A DNA stretch of 64,000 bases from positions 26,379 to 90,378 of the forward strand of contig ONHZ01000066.1 of NCBI GenBank assembly GCA_900317755.1, written 5' to 3'. This document shows, in pieces, positions 45,512 to 55,270 of this stretch. A model generated the notes under the pieces. The model was not told the DNA's origin and did no database searches. It saw nothing but the letters and a program-made list of their open reading frames with translations. Every line of letters starts with the position of its first letter. The stretch's first letter is position 1. The position numbers and the translations under genes are program-made. The stretch is from an uncultured Lachnospiraceae bacterium. Its GTDB lineage: Bacteria > Bacillota > Clostridia > Lachnospirales > Lachnospiraceae.

Positions 45512-46420
45512 ATGAAATCAGGATTTGTATCAATAGTAGGCCGCCCGAATGTCGGCAAATCAACTTTAATGAACAGGCTCATAGGGGAGAAGATTGCAAT
45601 TACATCGGATAAGCCGCAGACTACGAGAAGCCGCATCAGGACAGTGTATACAGATAAGGAGCGCGGTCAGATCGTTTTTTCTGATACCCCGGGATATATT
45701 AAGAAGACTGGCAGTAAGCTTAATGATTTCATGATGGATGAGGTCAGACTGTCGGTTGATGACTCTGATCTCGTATGTTATCTCATCGAGCCATCTGAAT
45801 TCATTGGTGAAGGTGACCAGGCGATAATTGAGAAACTGAAGAAGACAGATACGCCTGTGATTTTGATTATCAATAAGATTGACGAGAAGAAGGACAAGGC
45901 AGAGCTTCTACCAGTCATTTCAAAGTACAAGGATGAGCTTTCTTTTGCAGCCATCGTTCCGATTTCTGCAAGGACTGGAAACGGCGTGGACGACCTCCTT
46001 GATGAAATTTTTAAAAATCTTCCTGAGGGACCGATGTATTATCCTGAAGATGAATTGACGGATCAGCCAACGAGAGTCATCTGTGCAGAAATCATCCGAG
46101 AGAAGGCGTTACGGCTTCTAAGTCAGGAAGTTCCACACGGAATTGCCGTTGTCGTTGAGTCTTTCAAGCAGAGGAAGAATCAGGAATTAGTTGATATAGA
46201 AGCTACGATTTATACCGAGAAGGATTCACATAAAGGAATCATCATCGGTAAGGGCGGTTCGATGCTAAAGAAGATCGGCACAGCTTCAAGAATCGACATC
46301 GAGAAATTCCTGCAGGAAAGGGTGAACCTGAAACTCTGGGTAAAGGTCAAGAAGGACTGGCGTGATTCCAAGGAAATGCTCCGAAATTTTGGCTATGAAG
46401 AAAAGAAGGAAGAATCTTGA
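45512..46420 (+). CDS. era: GTPase Era
   Basis: An essential GTPase that binds 16S rRNA and helps 30S assembly. The product has 302 residues. G motifs: GRPNVGKSTL (G1), SDKPQTTRSRI (G2), DTPGYI (G3), NKID (G4) and SART (G5). The C-terminal KH domain has HKGIIIGKGGSMLKKIG. It overlaps recO by the last bases (TTGA), so the two are translationally coupled. The upstream spacer holds TTTGCGACGTGAGT, a repeat-end sequence also seen at 9.9 and 55.3 kb. Confidence 0.96.
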   Translation: MKSGFVSIVGRPNVGKSTLMNRLIGEKIAITSDKPQTTRSRIRTVYTDKERGQIVFSDTPGYIKKTGSKLNDFMMDEVRLSVDDSDLVCYLIEPSEFIGEGDQAIIEKLKKTDTPVILIINKIDEKKDKAELLPVISKYKDELSFAAIVPISARTGNGVDDLLDEIFKNLPEGPMYYPEDELTDQPTRVICAEIIREKALRLLSQEVPHGIAVVVESFKQRKNQELVDIEATIYTEKDSHKGIIIGKGGSMLKKIGTASRIDIEKFLQERVNLKLWVKVKKDWRDSKEMLRNFGYEEKKEES

Positions 46421-47154
46421 ACGATGATGTAAACGTGACAGGAATTGTTCTTTCGTCACAGCCACAGGGAGAATATGACAGGCGAATTGTCCTCCTTACA
46501 AAGGAGAGAGGAAAGATTTCCGCCTTTGCTAATGGTGCGAGGCGTCCGACTTCAAGGTTACTCGCTTCGACAAATGCATTTTCATATGGGAGCTTTGAGC
46601 TCTATGAGGGGCGGAATAGCTTCACTTTGAAAAATGCTTCGATAAAGGATCATTTTGAAAATCTTGTAAACGACCTTGATGAAATTCTCTTTGCCTCGTA
46701 TTTTTCCGAAGTTACTATGTATTATTCAAGGGAGAATGCTGATGAAAAATTTAGACTTCTCCTTATTTTATATGCCTTTTCTGCATTACAAAAAAAACAG
46801 ATTCCACTGCCTCTTTTAAAAGCTATTTTTGAACTTAAGACTTTGTCAATAAATGGCGAAGCTCCAAACTTCTTTTCATGTATGGACTGCGGTTCTGAGG
46901 AGAATCTGGATTTTTTTTCAATGAAGAAACGTGGAATGATTTGCAAAGATTGCGCATCAGCTGAAGATAATCTGATTCCTGTACCGCAGTCTCTTCTGTA
47001 TGCTTTTCAGTTTACCTATGCGACAGAGCCTTCAAAATTATTTTCTTTTCTTTTGAAGCCTGAAATAGAGAAGGAATATATTTCTATTGTAGAAAAATAC
47101 AGGAAGGCATACTTTTATCATAAATTTGATTCAGAGAGTTTTTTACCGGGCTGA
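46417..47154 (+). CDS. recO: DNA repair protein RecO
   Basis: RecO loads RecA with RecR during recombinational repair. The product has 245 residues: N-terminal OB fold (VTGIVLSSQPQGEYDRRIVLLTKE, quoted as its first and last parts VTGIVLSSQPQGEYD and RRIVLLT), helical domain, and a zinc motif CMDCG ... MICKDC (about 149-177). Start is TTG at 46417, overlapping the era stop, with AAGGAAG about 6 bases upstream; no ATG is available at the right place. The era-recO pair is common in Firmicutes. Confidence 0.92.
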   Translation: MNDDVNVTGIVLSSQPQGEYDRRIVLLTKERGKISAFANGARRPTSRLLASTNAFSYGSFELYEGRNSFTLKNASIKDHFENLVNDLDEILFASYFSEVTMYYSRENADEKFRLLLILYAFSALQKKQIPLPLLKAIFELKTLSINGEAPNFFSCMDCGSEENLDFFSMKKRGMICKDCASAEDNLIPVPQSLLYAFQFTYATEPSKLFSFLLKPEIEKEYISIVEKYRKAYFYHKFDSESFLPG

Positions 47155-47180
47155 ACTGAAACACAGATTTTGCATTTTCG

Positions 47181-47209
47181 TTGAAAAATAAGAATGATTC
47201 TATTATAAT
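47181..47209 (+). promoter_or_regulatory. Promoter of the gene at 47247
   Basis: TTGAAA at 47181-47186 and TATAAT at 47204-47209 have a 17-base spacer. The TTG here is therefore the -35 box rather than a start codon. Confidence 0.75.
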
Positions 47210-47246
47210 ACCATTTCGTGATTTGACATTTACAAATGGAGCAGCT

Positions 47247-47966
47247 ATGGCAGACGATACGAACATCTCAGAACAGAAAAAAAGCGCTCGGAGTTCAACG
47301 GATTATAAGAGGCTTCAGCGGAAGAAGAAGAGAAAAATCATGAAGATAAAGCTTGAAGTTGCTTTTTTTTCACTGATTGCGATTGTTATTCTGCTGATAG
47401 TAGGAATTATGTATGCGTCGGGCTTTTTTTATAAGAAAGCTGATACCAGCACGCTGATTCTGAATTCAGACAAAAGTATAATATTCGAAGAGATTGAAAA
47501 AAATGACGAGCTCTCATCAAAAAAAGAACTTTCTTCCTATATCAAAGGCATTGTAAAAGAATATAATTCTGAAAATGGTTCTGATCTTGTGAAAGTGCAG
47601 GATATTTCTGTAAAGAATAATAAGGCTTATGTCCGTATTAAATATAAGGATTATAAAACTTATGCTGATTTCACTGGGCATGATGTATATTTCGGAACAG
47701 TGAAGAATGCACTGAAGAAGGGGTATGATTTCGAGACTTCGTTTTATCCTGTAAAGAGTGGAAAATTCGGAGCTTCTGTTGAATCTGACAAAATCACATC
47801 ATCAAAGAAAAATAAGGTGCTGATTGTTCCCGAGGCTGTGAATATACGTGTTGATGGTAAAAAGGTAAAATACGTTTCAACAGATGGAACGAAGTATGTT
47901 TCAGAGGATGAGGTAGGCGTCGAAGCAAGTGGCGACACTGAACCGACAGTATATGTAATATACTAA
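47247..47966 (+). CDS. Membrane-anchored hypothetical protein
   Basis: The product has 239 residues. A basic cytoplasmic start (KRLQRKKKRKIMKIK) leads into one membrane helix at about 35-60, then an extracytoplasmic domain of 175 residues that alternates Lys-rich strands (ISVKNNKAYVRIKYKDY, VNIRVDGKKVKYVS). No enzyme motif is seen; it could be a lipoprotein-like or wall-associated domain. The upstream in-frame extension begins in the promoter and is not used; ATG at 47247 has TGGAG before it. Followed by glyS about 100 bases on. Confidence 0.75.
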   Translation: MADDTNISEQKKSARSSTDYKRLQRKKKRKIMKIKLEVAFFSLIAIVILLIVGIMYASGFFYKKADTSTLILNSDKSIIFEEIEKNDELSSKKELSSYIKGIVKEYNSENGSDLVKVQDISVKNNKAYVRIKYKDYKTYADFTGHDVYFGTVKNALKKGYDFETSFYPVKSGKFGASVESDKITSSKKNKVLIVPEAVNIRVDGKKVKYVSTDGTKYVSEDEVGVEASGDTEPTVYVIY

Positions 47967-48072
47967 TTCATCATTCTCCAGTATCTGGATATTACATGCA
48001 GAAATTATTGCTAATTGCAAAAATATTGCACAATCAAAGCAATAAAGAATAATAAAAAATTAGGAGCAGAAA

Positions 48073-49470
48073 ATGGAAAAGACAATGGACAAAATCGTAA
48101 ATCTTGCAAAGGCAAGGGGCTTCATCTACCCTGGTTCTGAGATTTACGGCGGACTTGCAAACACCTGGGATTATGGAAATCTCGGTGTTGAACTCAAGAA
48201 TAATGTAAAGAAGGCCTGGTGGCAGAAATTCGTGCAGGAATCACTATACAATGTCGGTGTTGACTGCGCCATCCTCATGAATACAAAGACCTGGGAGGCT
48301 TCCGGCCACATTGGTTCATTCTCTGATCCGCTGATTGACTGCAAGGAATGCCATGAGAGATTCAGAGCAGACAAGATCATTGAAGATTTTGCTCATGAAA
48401 ATAATATAGACATCGGCGGCTCAGCAGATGGCTGGACAAACGAGCAGTACATGGACTTCATCAAGGAACATCAGGTACCATGCCCGACCTGCGGCAAGCA
48501 TAATTTCACAGATATCCGTCAGTTCAACCTTATGTTCAAGACCTTCCAGGGTGTTACAGAGGATGCAAAGGATGTCGTTTATCTTCGTCCTGAAACAGCA
48601 CAGGGCATCTTCGTAAACTTCAAGAATGTACAGCGTACTTCAAGAAAGAAGGTTCCTTTCGGAATCGGTCAGATCGGCAAGTCTTTCAGAAACGAAATCA
48701 CACCTGGAAACTTCACCTTCCGTACAAGAGAGTTCGAGCAGATGGAGCTTGAATTCTTCTGCAAGCCTGGCACAGACCTTGAGTGGTTCCAGTACTGGAG
48801 AACCTTCTGCAAGAACTGGCTCCTTTCACTTGGCATCAAGGAGGATGAAATCCGTCTCCGTGACCACGATCCAAAGGAGCTTGCCTTCTATTCAAAGGGT
48901 ACGACAGATATTGAGTTTACTTTCCCATTCGGCTGGGGCGAGCTCTGGGGCATCGCAGACAGAACAGACTATGACCTTGGCCGTCACCAGACAGTTTCAG
49001 GTCAGGACCTTACATACTTTGATGATGAGACAAATGAAAAATATCTTCCATATGTAATTGAGCCATCACTCGGTGCCGACCGTGTCGTTCTTGCATTCTT
49101 ATGCTCAGCTTATGACGAGGAAAATATCGGCACAGAAGATAAGCCTGATATCCGTACAGTCATGCATTTCCATCCGGCTATTGCTCCTATCAAGGTCGCA
49201 GTCCTTCCGCTTTCAAAGAAGCTTGCAGAACCTGCAACCGCAATCTACACAGAGCTTTCAAAATACTACATGTGCGATTATGATGACCGTGGAAACATCG
49301 GCAAGCGTTACAGACGTGAAGATGAAATCGGCACGCCTTTCTGCGTAACATACGACTTTGATTCCGAGAACGATCACGCCGTCACCGTCCGTGACCGTGA
49401 CACCATGCAGCAGGAGCGTATCGCAATCGAGGATCTGAAGGATTATTTTGCAGAGAAGGTAAGGTTCTGA
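48073..49470 (+). CDS. glyS: Glycyl-tRNA synthetase, single-chain type
   Basis: A class II alpha-2 synthetase of 465 residues, shorter than the eukaryal form. Signatures are [49 protein letters not shown] (motif 2), FEQMELEFF and [15 protein letters not shown] (motif 3). A zinc pair is probable in CKECHERF and CPTCGKHN. The anticodon domain follows at about residues 370-465. AGGAG is placed 8 bases upstream. No T-box leader is visible in the short upstream region. Confidence 0.95.
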   Translation: MEKTMDKIVNLAKARGFIYPGSEIYGGLANTWDYGNLGVELKNNVKKAWWQKFVQESLYNVGVDCAILMNTKTWEASGHIGSFSDPLIDCKECHERFRADKIIEDFAHENNIDIGGSADGWTNEQYMDFIKEHQVPCPTCGKHNFTDIRQFNLMFKTFQGVTEDAKDVVYLRPETAQGIFVNFKNVQRTSRKKVPFGIGQIGKSFRNEITPGNFTFRTREFEQMELEFFCKPGTDLEWFQYWRTFCKNWLLSLGIKEDEIRLRDHDPKELAFYSKGTTDIEFTFPFGWGELWGIADRTDYDLGRHQTVSGQDLTYFDDETNEKYLPYVIEPSLGADRVVLAFLCSAYDEENIGTEDKPDIRTVMHFHPAIAPIKVAVLPLSKKLAEPATAIYTELSKYYMCDYDDRGNIGKRYRREDEIGTPFCVTYDFDSENDHAVTVRDRDTMQQERIAIEDLKDYFAEKVRF

Positions 49471-49488
49471 AAATAAGTAAACTAAGCC

Positions 49489-49710
49489 GTAGGTGAAAAC
49501 TTTTCTGCGTGTGCTTTGAGTGAGTAGGTGCAAAATAGCAAAGTGCATGGTTAGAAGCGAAGATTTGCCATGGATGGCAAATCTAGCCGAACGCGCCTGG
49601 ATGGCGCATAAAGGCGGCGCGTAAATTAGAGGTCGGTGGTGGCACTTTGCGTAATTTTGCCCACGCAACGGACCGCACCACGCAGAAACGTTTTTCACCG
49701 AAGGCGTGGT
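49489..49710. repeat. Large structured inverted-repeat element
   Basis: Arms 49492-49546 and 49642-49699 are complementary along nearly their full length with few gaps; matching cores include GGTGAAAA, TTTCTGCGTG, GCAAAATTA-like AAAAT and GCAAAGTGC. The inner 95 bases make further hairpins: AGATTTGCCA-TGGA-TGGCAAATCT (49561-49584) and CGCGCC...GGCGCG (49592-49621). The 418-base gap between glyS and ppdK has no convincing gene; an open frame on the minus strand simply follows the palindrome. It is probably a mobile palindromic element or a structured RNA. Confidence 0.75.
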
Positions 49711-49753
49711 ATTAAATTATGTACATTTTCTGTAAAATTTCACAAAAATACGA

Positions 49754-49781
49754 TTGTAAAATAGCAGAATTATGTTAAAAT
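49754..49781 (+). promoter_or_regulatory. Promoter of ppdK
   Basis: TTGTAA at 49754-49759 and TAAAAT at 49776-49781 are spaced by 16 bases; the leader is about 100 bases and ends in AGGAGG. Confidence 0.55.
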
Positions 49782-49888
49782 AAGAACGTTGTGCAAAGCA
49801 GTAAAACTGTTTTCAATAATTGATGAATGGCAGGAGATGATTTCTGCCGGAGCGTCATATAATTTACATTTCAGGAGGTTAAAAAGGA

Positions 49889-52522
49889 ATGGCTAAAAAA
49901 TGGGTCTATGACTTCGAAGAGGGCAACAAGGACATGCGTGAGCTCCTCGGCGGCAAGGGCGCAAACCTTTGCGAAATGACCAACATCGGTCTCCCAGTAC
50001 CAAAGGGTTTCACAATCACAACAGAAGCCTGCACTCAGTATTATGAGGATGGCTGTGAGATCAATGATGAGATCAAGGCAGAAATCGCTGAGCATGTAGC
50101 AAAGCTCGAGGCTTCAACAGGAAAGAAGTTCGGCGACAAGACAAATCCGCTTCTTGTTTCTGTTCGTTCAGGTGCACGTGCTTCAATGCCTGGTATGATG
50201 GATACAATCTTAAACCTTGGTATCAACCTTGACGTTGTTGACACTCTTGCAGAGAAGTCAGGAAATCCACGTTGGGCTTGGGACTGCTACAGAAGATTCA
50301 TCCAGATGTTCTCAGATGTCGTTATGGGTGTTTCAAAGAGCGAGTTCGAAAAGCTTATTGACAAGAAGAAGAACGAGAAGGGTGTTAAGTCTGATGTAGA
50401 ACTTACTACAGAAGACCTCAAGGAACTTGCTGATGAGTTCAAGGAAATGTACAAGGGCGCTATCGGCAAGGATTTCCCAGATGATCCTAAGGAACAGCTT
50501 GATGAAGCTATCAAGGCCGTATTCAGATCATGGGACAATCCACGTGCAAACGTATATCGTCGTGATAATGATATCCCTTATTCATGGGGTACAGCCGTAA
50601 ACGTCGTTGAGATGGTATTCGGTAACATGGGCGATGACTCAGGTTCAGGTGTTGCATTCTCAAGAGATCCTGCAACAGGCGAGAACAAGTTCTATGCAGA
50701 AATCCTTATGAATGCACAGGGCGAGGATGTCGTTTCTGGTGCCCGTACACCTATGAAGATAGAAGAGATTCAGAAGACTCTTCCTGAGATTTATAAGCAG
50801 CTCCTTGAGATCTCTGACAAGCTCGAAGATCACTACAGAGACATGCAGGATATGGAGTTCACAATCGAGCATGGCAAGCTTTACATGCTTCAGTGCCGTA
50901 ACGGTAAGAGAACTGCAAAGGCAGCTCTTAAGATTGCCTGCGATCTCGTTAAGGAAGGCAAGATCGATGAGAAGACAGCTCTTCTTCAGGTAGATCCTCG
51001 TAACCTTGATACACTTCTTCATGGCTCATTCTCAAAGGATACAGTAAAGGCTGCTACACAGATTGGCAAGGGTCTTCCAGCTGCTCCTGGTGCTGCATCA
51101 GGAAAGATCGTATTCACAGCTGAAGAAGCAAAGGCTGCAGCAGCAAACGGCGAGAAGGTTGTTCTTGTTCGTCTTGAGACTTCACCAGAGGATATCGAAG
51201 GTATGAAGGCTGCTCAGGGTATTCTTACAGCTCGTGGCGGTATGACAAGCCATGCAGCAGTTGTTGCCCGTGGTATGGGTGCTTGCTGCGTTGCAGGATG
51301 CTCTGACATTACATTCTCAGAAGATGGCTCAAGCTTCACACTTGGCGGACATACATACAAGGAAGGCGACGTTATCTCATTCGATGGTTCTACAGGAAAC
51401 ATCTATGACGGTGCCCTTACTGTTCAGGAAGGCGCCATCGAGGATGAAGACTTCGCTACCATGATGAAGTGGGCTGACAAGTACAAGACTATGGCAGTTC
51501 GTACAAACGCTGATACACCTACAGATGCTGCAAAGGCTCGTGAGCTTGGCGCAGAAGGTATCGGTCTCTGCCGTACAGAGCATATGTTCTTCCAGGGCAA
51601 CAGAATCGATGCATTCCGTGAGATGATCGTTTCTGATACAAAGGAAGAAAGAGAAGCAGCTCTTGACAAGATTCTTCCTCTTCAGCAGGGAGACTTCGAA
51701 CAGCTCTTCACAGCAATGGAAGGTGATCCTGTTACTATCCGTTTCCTTGATCCACCACTTCATGAATTCGTTCCAAAGACAGAAGAGGACATCGAGAAGC
51801 TTGCAAAGACAAAGGGCAAGACAGTAGATGAAATCAAGGGAATCATCGCAGGCCTCAAGGAAGCTAACCCTATGATGGGTCATCGTGGATGCCGTCTTCC
51901 TATTACATATCCTGAGATCGCCGTTATGCAGACAAAGGCTGTTATCCGTGCAGCTCTTAATGTTCAGAAGGCTCATCCAGAGTGGACAATCGTTCCTGAG
52001 CTTGAAGTTCCGCTTGTTGGTATCGACAAGGAAATGGAATTCGTTAAGGATATCATCGTAGAGACAGCTGATGCTGAGCTCAAGGCAGCTGGATCAAATA
52101 TGCAGTACAAAGTTGGTACTATGATTGAGATCCCTCGTGCAGCTCTTACAGCTGGCGACATCGCTAAGAAGGCTGCATTCTTCTGCTTCGGTACAAACGA
52201 CCTTACACAGATGACATTCGGCTTCTCACGTGATGATGCTGGTAAGTTCCTTGGCTCTTACTATGATGAGAAGATCCTTGAGAACGATCCATTTGCAAAG
52301 CTTGATACAGTTGGTGTCGGCAAGCTTATGAAGATGGCTGTAGAAGATGGCCGTGCTGCAAATCCTGATCTTCACATCGGTATCTGCGGCGAGCACGGTG
52401 GTGATCCTTCATCAGTTGAGTTCTGCAACTCTATCGGACTTGACTATGTTTCATGCTCACCATTCCGTGTACCGATTGCTCGTCTTGCTGCTGCTCAGGC
52501 TGCAATCAAGCAGGCTCAGTAA
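49889..52522 (+). CDS. ppdK: Pyruvate, phosphate dikinase
   Basis: It interconverts pyruvate, ATP and phosphate with phosphoenolpyruvate, AMP and pyrophosphate, a central energy step in anaerobes using pyrophosphate-linked glycolysis. The product has 877 residues: N-terminal ATP-grasp (LGGKGANLCEM), the swivelling domain with catalytic His in GGMTSHAAVVARGMG, and the C-terminal PEP barrel with LCRTEHMFF, RFLDPPLHEF and catalytic Cys in GICGEHGGDPSS. Codon use is markedly biased (GTT, CTT, GCT, AAG), consistent with high expression. Its own promoter and terminator make it monocistronic. Confidence 0.96.
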   Translation: MAKKWVYDFEEGNKDMRELLGGKGANLCEMTNIGLPVPKGFTITTEACTQYYEDGCEINDEIKAEIAEHVAKLEASTGKKFGDKTNPLLVSVRSGARASMPGMMDTILNLGINLDVVDTLAEKSGNPRWAWDCYRRFIQMFSDVVMGVSKSEFEKLIDKKKNEKGVKSDVELTTEDLKELADEFKEMYKGAIGKDFPDDPKEQLDEAIKAVFRSWDNPRANVYRRDNDIPYSWGTAVNVVEMVFGNMGDDSGSGVAFSRDPATGENKFYAEILMNAQGEDVVSGARTPMKIEEIQKTLPEIYKQLLEISDKLEDHYRDMQDMEFTIEHGKLYMLQCRNGKRTAKAALKIACDLVKEGKIDEKTALLQVDPRNLDTLLHGSFSKDTVKAATQIGKGLPAAPGAASGKIVFTAEEAKAAAANGEKVVLVRLETSPEDIEGMKAAQGILTARGGMTSHAAVVARGMGACCVAGCSDITFSEDGSSFTLGGHTYKEGDVISFDGSTGNIYDGALTVQEGAIEDEDFATMMKWADKYKTMAVRTNADTPTDAAKARELGAEGIGLCRTEHMFFQGNRIDAFREMIVSDTKEEREAALDKILPLQQGDFEQLFTAMEGDPVTIRFLDPPLHEFVPKTEEDIEKLAKTKGKTVDEIKGIIAGLKEANPMMGHRGCRLPITYPEIAVMQTKAVIRAALNVQKAHPEWTIVPELEVPLVGIDKEMEFVKDIIVETADAELKAAGSNMQYKVGTMIEIPRAALTAGDIAKKAAFFCFGTNDLTQMTFGFSRDDAGKFLGSYYDEKILENDPFAKLDTVGVGKLMKMAVEDGRAANPDLHIGICGEHGGDPSSVEFCNSIGLDYVSCSPFRVPIARLAAAQAAIKQAQ

Positions 52523-52600
52523 TGCGTATTATTGAAATTTGAATTTTGACTTCTAAAGTCTGAAAACAATTTTTCAATAAATGGATATTTGCTGAATATC

Positions 52601-52631
52601 ACACCTCCACTTTTGTGGGGGTGTTTTTTTA
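52601..52631 (+). terminator. Terminator of ppdK
   Basis: ACACCTCCAC and GTGGGGGTGT form a stem (one T-G pair) with loop TTTT, followed by TTTTTTT. Confidence 0.92.
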
Positions 52632-52660
52632 TTGCAACAAAAAAATCCTTGCTATATAAT
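52632..52660 (+). promoter_or_regulatory. Promoter of the CLC gene
   Basis: TTGCAA at 52632-52637 and TATAAT at 52655-52660 are spaced by 17 bases. The 40-base leader holds ATGCTG (52668-52673) and CAGCAT (52688-52693), a small hairpin directly before the start. Confidence 0.65.
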
Positions 52661-52703
52661 TGAATTCATGCTGGTGATAGAGCCCAGCAGCATTTAGAAT
52701 ATT

Positions 52704-53963
52704 ATGGATAAATCATACATAAAGCACAAAATTAAACATGACCTGCAGAGGCTTATTACGCTCGGGAAATGGGTGTTATTCTCGATTATCATGGGAATCA
52801 TTTCCGGACTGGTAGGTTCGATATTTTATAATCTGGTCTTTGCTGTGACTGGATTAAGGGAAGACTATCCTCAATTTCTTCTGTTGCTGCCAGTAGGTTC
52901 TGTGCTGATTGCCTATATGTACAAGGTCTTCAAGGATGACAACGATGGCGGAACGAATCTCGTGCTTTCAGCAATCCACTCAAATGAAAATATTCCTTTC
53001 AGGATGTCGTTTCTCATATTTCTTTCGACGATTTTCTCTCATCTCTGCGGTGCATCTGTAGGCCGTGAGGGTGCTGCGCTCCAGATTGGCGGATCAGTCG
53101 GTCAGGGGCTTGGAAAAATATTAAAGCTTGACCGAAACGACAAGAATACAATGGTCATGTGCGGCATGAGCGGCGTTTTTTCGGCACTTTTTGGAACCCC
53201 AGTCGCAGCGGCATTTTTCTCTATGGAGGTTGTCTCTGTCGGCATCATGCATTATGCGGCACTTGTGCCATGTGTTATTTCATCAGTTATTGCGAGATTC
53301 GTTGCAGAATATTTTGGCGCAAAGGCACCATCTTATGACATCATAGTGGCGCAGTTTTCGATTAAGAACATGATTCTTGTGGCAATCCTTGCAGGCTTAG
53401 CAGGACTCTGCTCGGTTCTTTTCTGCATTATCCTTCATAAGACAGAAGAGTACCTGAAGAAATTTTTCAGCAATATATATATCCGTGCGCTTTGCGGCGG
53501 CACGGTACTTTTTATACTTACCGTTTTAGTGCATTCACAAAGATATAATGGCGCCGGAATCGACCTCATCAAAAGTGCAGTCGAAGGCGACGTACAGGGC
53601 TGGGATTTCATTCTGAAAATCCTGTTTACGGCAGTAAGTATTGCAGCTGCATATAAGGGCGGTGAAATCGTCCCGTCTTTCGTAATTGGTGCGACCTTCG
53701 GTTCGTTTTTTGGGCAGCTTTTCGGCTTGCCGGCCTCTCTTTCAGCAGCCATCGGCATGGGTGCAGTTTTCTGTGGGGTTACGAACACACCGGTCACTTC
53801 GCTTCTAATATGCTTTGAGATGTTCGGCCTCAAGGGCTGGCCATATTTCTTAATTGCAATTGCAATCAGCTATGAAGTGAGCGGATATTACAGCGTGTAC
53901 CAGAGTCAGAGAATTGTCTATTCAAAATACAAGTCGAATTATATTAATAAGCAGGCACATTGA
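52704..53963 (+). CDS. CLC-family anion channel or antiporter
   Basis: The product has 419 residues with the CLC membrane fold. The gating glutamate is present in GREGAALQ (E122), as in proton-coupled antiporters. The usual chloride motif GSGIP is replaced by GGTNLVLSAI (83-91). CLCs with other ion preferences, including fluoride antiporters, also change this motif, so chloride specificity should not be assumed. VIGATFGSFFG and ITNTPV-like VTNTPVTSLL match the C-terminal half. No cytoplasmic CBS domains. The ribosome binding site is weak, and ATG 52704 is the only start that includes helix 1. Confidence 0.88.
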   Translation: MDKSYIKHKIKHDLQRLITLGKWVLFSIIMGIISGLVGSIFYNLVFAVTGLREDYPQFLLLLPVGSVLIAYMYKVFKDDNDGGTNLVLSAIHSNENIPFRMSFLIFLSTIFSHLCGASVGREGAALQIGGSVGQGLGKILKLDRNDKNTMVMCGMSGVFSALFGTPVAAAFFSMEVVSVGIMHYAALVPCVISSVIARFVAEYFGAKAPSYDIIVAQFSIKNMILVAILAGLAGLCSVLFCIILHKTEEYLKKFFSNIYIRALCGGTVLFILTVLVHSQRYNGAGIDLIKSAVEGDVQGWDFILKILFTAVSIAAAYKGGEIVPSFVIGATFGSFFGQLFGLPASLSAAIGMGAVFCGVTNTPVTSLLICFEMFGLKGWPYFLIAIAISYEVSGYYSVYQSQRIVYSKYKSNYINKQAH

Positions 53964-54073
53964 GCAGACTGATTATACCGCCTTCATAATGTGCAAAAAA
54001 TAGCACATGAAAATGATAAGAATATTTTGAAAAAATTCTTGACATAATGTGAATTTATTTATATTATTCTTTC

Positions 54074-54098
54074 ATAAGCTTTCAGCTTATTTTGTTTT
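54074..54098 (+). terminator. Probable terminator after the CLC gene
   Basis: ATAAGCT and AGCTTAT form a 7-base stem with a TTC loop, followed by TTTGTTTT. Confidence 0.6.
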
Positions 54099-54117
54099 CT
54101 ATGTCTATTATTTTCCA

Positions 54118-54146
54118 TTGACTTTTTTCACAGCAAGTAATATTAT
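54118..54146 (+). promoter_or_regulatory. Promoter of recA
   Basis: TTGACT at 54118-54123 and TATTAT at 54141-54146 have a 17-base spacer, with the LexA site just downstream. Confidence 0.65.
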
Positions 54147-54157
54147 AGTTTTATATG

Positions 54158-54171
54158 CGAACTATAGTTCG
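54158..54171. promoter_or_regulatory. LexA box (SOS operator) of recA
   Basis: CGAACTATAGTTCG is a perfect match to the Gram-positive LexA consensus CGAAC-N4-GTTCG. It overlaps the predicted start of transcription. Confidence 0.92.
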
Positions 54172-54190
54172 TAAAATTAAGGAGTTAAGA

Positions 54191-55258
54191 ATGGCAAACG
54201 ATACTAAAAGAGAAGATAAATTAAAGGCACTTGATGCCGCTATTACCCAGATTGAGAAAGAGTACGGAAAAGGTTCCGTCATGAAGCTCGGTGACAATAG
54301 CAATGCGATGAAGGTCGAGACTTCACCTTCCGGTTCGATTTCACTTGATATTGCACTTGGTGCAGGCGGTTTTCCTAAGGGAAGAATCGTCGAGATCTAT
54401 GGACCTGAATCTTCAGGAAAGACAACAGTCGCACTTCATGCGGTAGCAGAAGTGCAAAAGCAGGGCGGAATCGCAGGCTTCATCGATGCAGAGCACGCAC
54501 TCGATCCTGTATATGCAAAGAATATTGGCGTCGATATTGACAATCTTTATATTTCACAGCCGGACAATGGCGAGCAGGCGCTTGAAATCTGCGAGACGAT
54601 GGTTCGTTCCGGAGCCATTGACATCATTATCGTCGACTCAGTTGCAGCTCTCGTTCCGAAGGCAGAAATTGATGGCGAGATGGGCGACCAGCAGGTCGGC
54701 CTTCAGGCAAGGCTTATGTCAAAGGCTCTGAGGAAGCTTACCGCAGTCATCTCAAAGTCAAACTGCATCGTTATTTTCATCAATCAGCTTCGTGAGAAGG
54801 TCGGCATCATGTTCGGAAATCCTGAGACGACTACCGGCGGCCGTGCTCTTAAATTCTATTCATCTGTGCGTCTTGATGTCAGAAGAATCGACTCCATCAA
54901 GGCACAGGGAGAAGTCATCGGAAACCGTACCCGTGTCAAGGTCGTAAAAAATAAGATTGCGCCGCCTTTTAAGCAGGCAGAATTCGACATCATGTTTGGT
55001 AAGGGAATTTCCCGTTCCGGCGATATCTTAGACGTTGCTACGAATCTTGATCTTGTCCAGAAGTCTGGTGCATGGTTTGCATACAATGGAGAGAAGATCG
55101 GCCAGGGTCGTGAAAATGCGAAGGCCTTTCTCGAATCCCATCCAGACGTAATGGAAACGCTCGACCACCAGATTCGCGAGCACTACGGCATGCTCGGCGA
55201 CGGCGAGGCCCCAGCAGTGCCAGCAGATGAGTCAAAGACAGACGATGAGTCAGAGTAA
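54191..55258 (+). CDS. recA: Recombinase RecA
   Basis: This ATP-dependent strand-exchange protein is the activator of the SOS response. The product has 355 residues. Walker A is GPESSGKTT, and [21 protein letters not shown], here cited as [13 protein letters not shown], is the Walker B region. L2 has [21 protein letters not shown] (INQLREK to TTTGG). The C-terminus is short and acidic ([10 protein letters not shown]). AAGGAG at 54179-54184 decides ATG 54191; the frame's upstream part overlaps the LexA box. recX lies downstream. Confidence 0.97.
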   Translation: MANDTKREDKLKALDAAITQIEKEYGKGSVMKLGDNSNAMKVETSPSGSISLDIALGAGGFPKGRIVEIYGPESSGKTTVALHAVAEVQKQGGIAGFIDAEHALDPVYAKNIGVDIDNLYISQPDNGEQALEICETMVRSGAIDIIIVDSVAALVPKAEIDGEMGDQQVGLQARLMSKALRKLTAVISKSNCIVIFINQLREKVGIMFGNPETTTGGRALKFYSSVRLDVRRIDSIKAQGEVIGNRTRVKVVKNKIAPPFKQAEFDIMFGKGISRSGDILDVATNLDLVQKSGAWFAYNGEKIGQGRENAKAFLESHPDVMETLDHQIREHYGMLGDGEAPAVPADESKTDDESE

Positions 55259-55270
55259 CACATAGAGGCA

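Noticed and set aside
47967..48072. T-box leader expected for a tRNA synthetase gene (glyS)
   Set aside because: The spacer is only about 100 bases and shows neither the specifier-loop structure nor the conserved T-box sequence.
49258..49698. 146-codon open frame on the minus strand across the glyS end and the inverted repeat
   Set aside because: It has no ribosome binding site, runs into glyS in antisense and owes its openness to the palindrome; its composition is not protein-like.
52661..52703. Possible fluoride riboswitch before the CLC gene (GGTGATAGAG...CCAG)
   Set aside because: The second half needed for the pseudoknot is missing and the leader is only about 40 bases; it is just a short hairpin.
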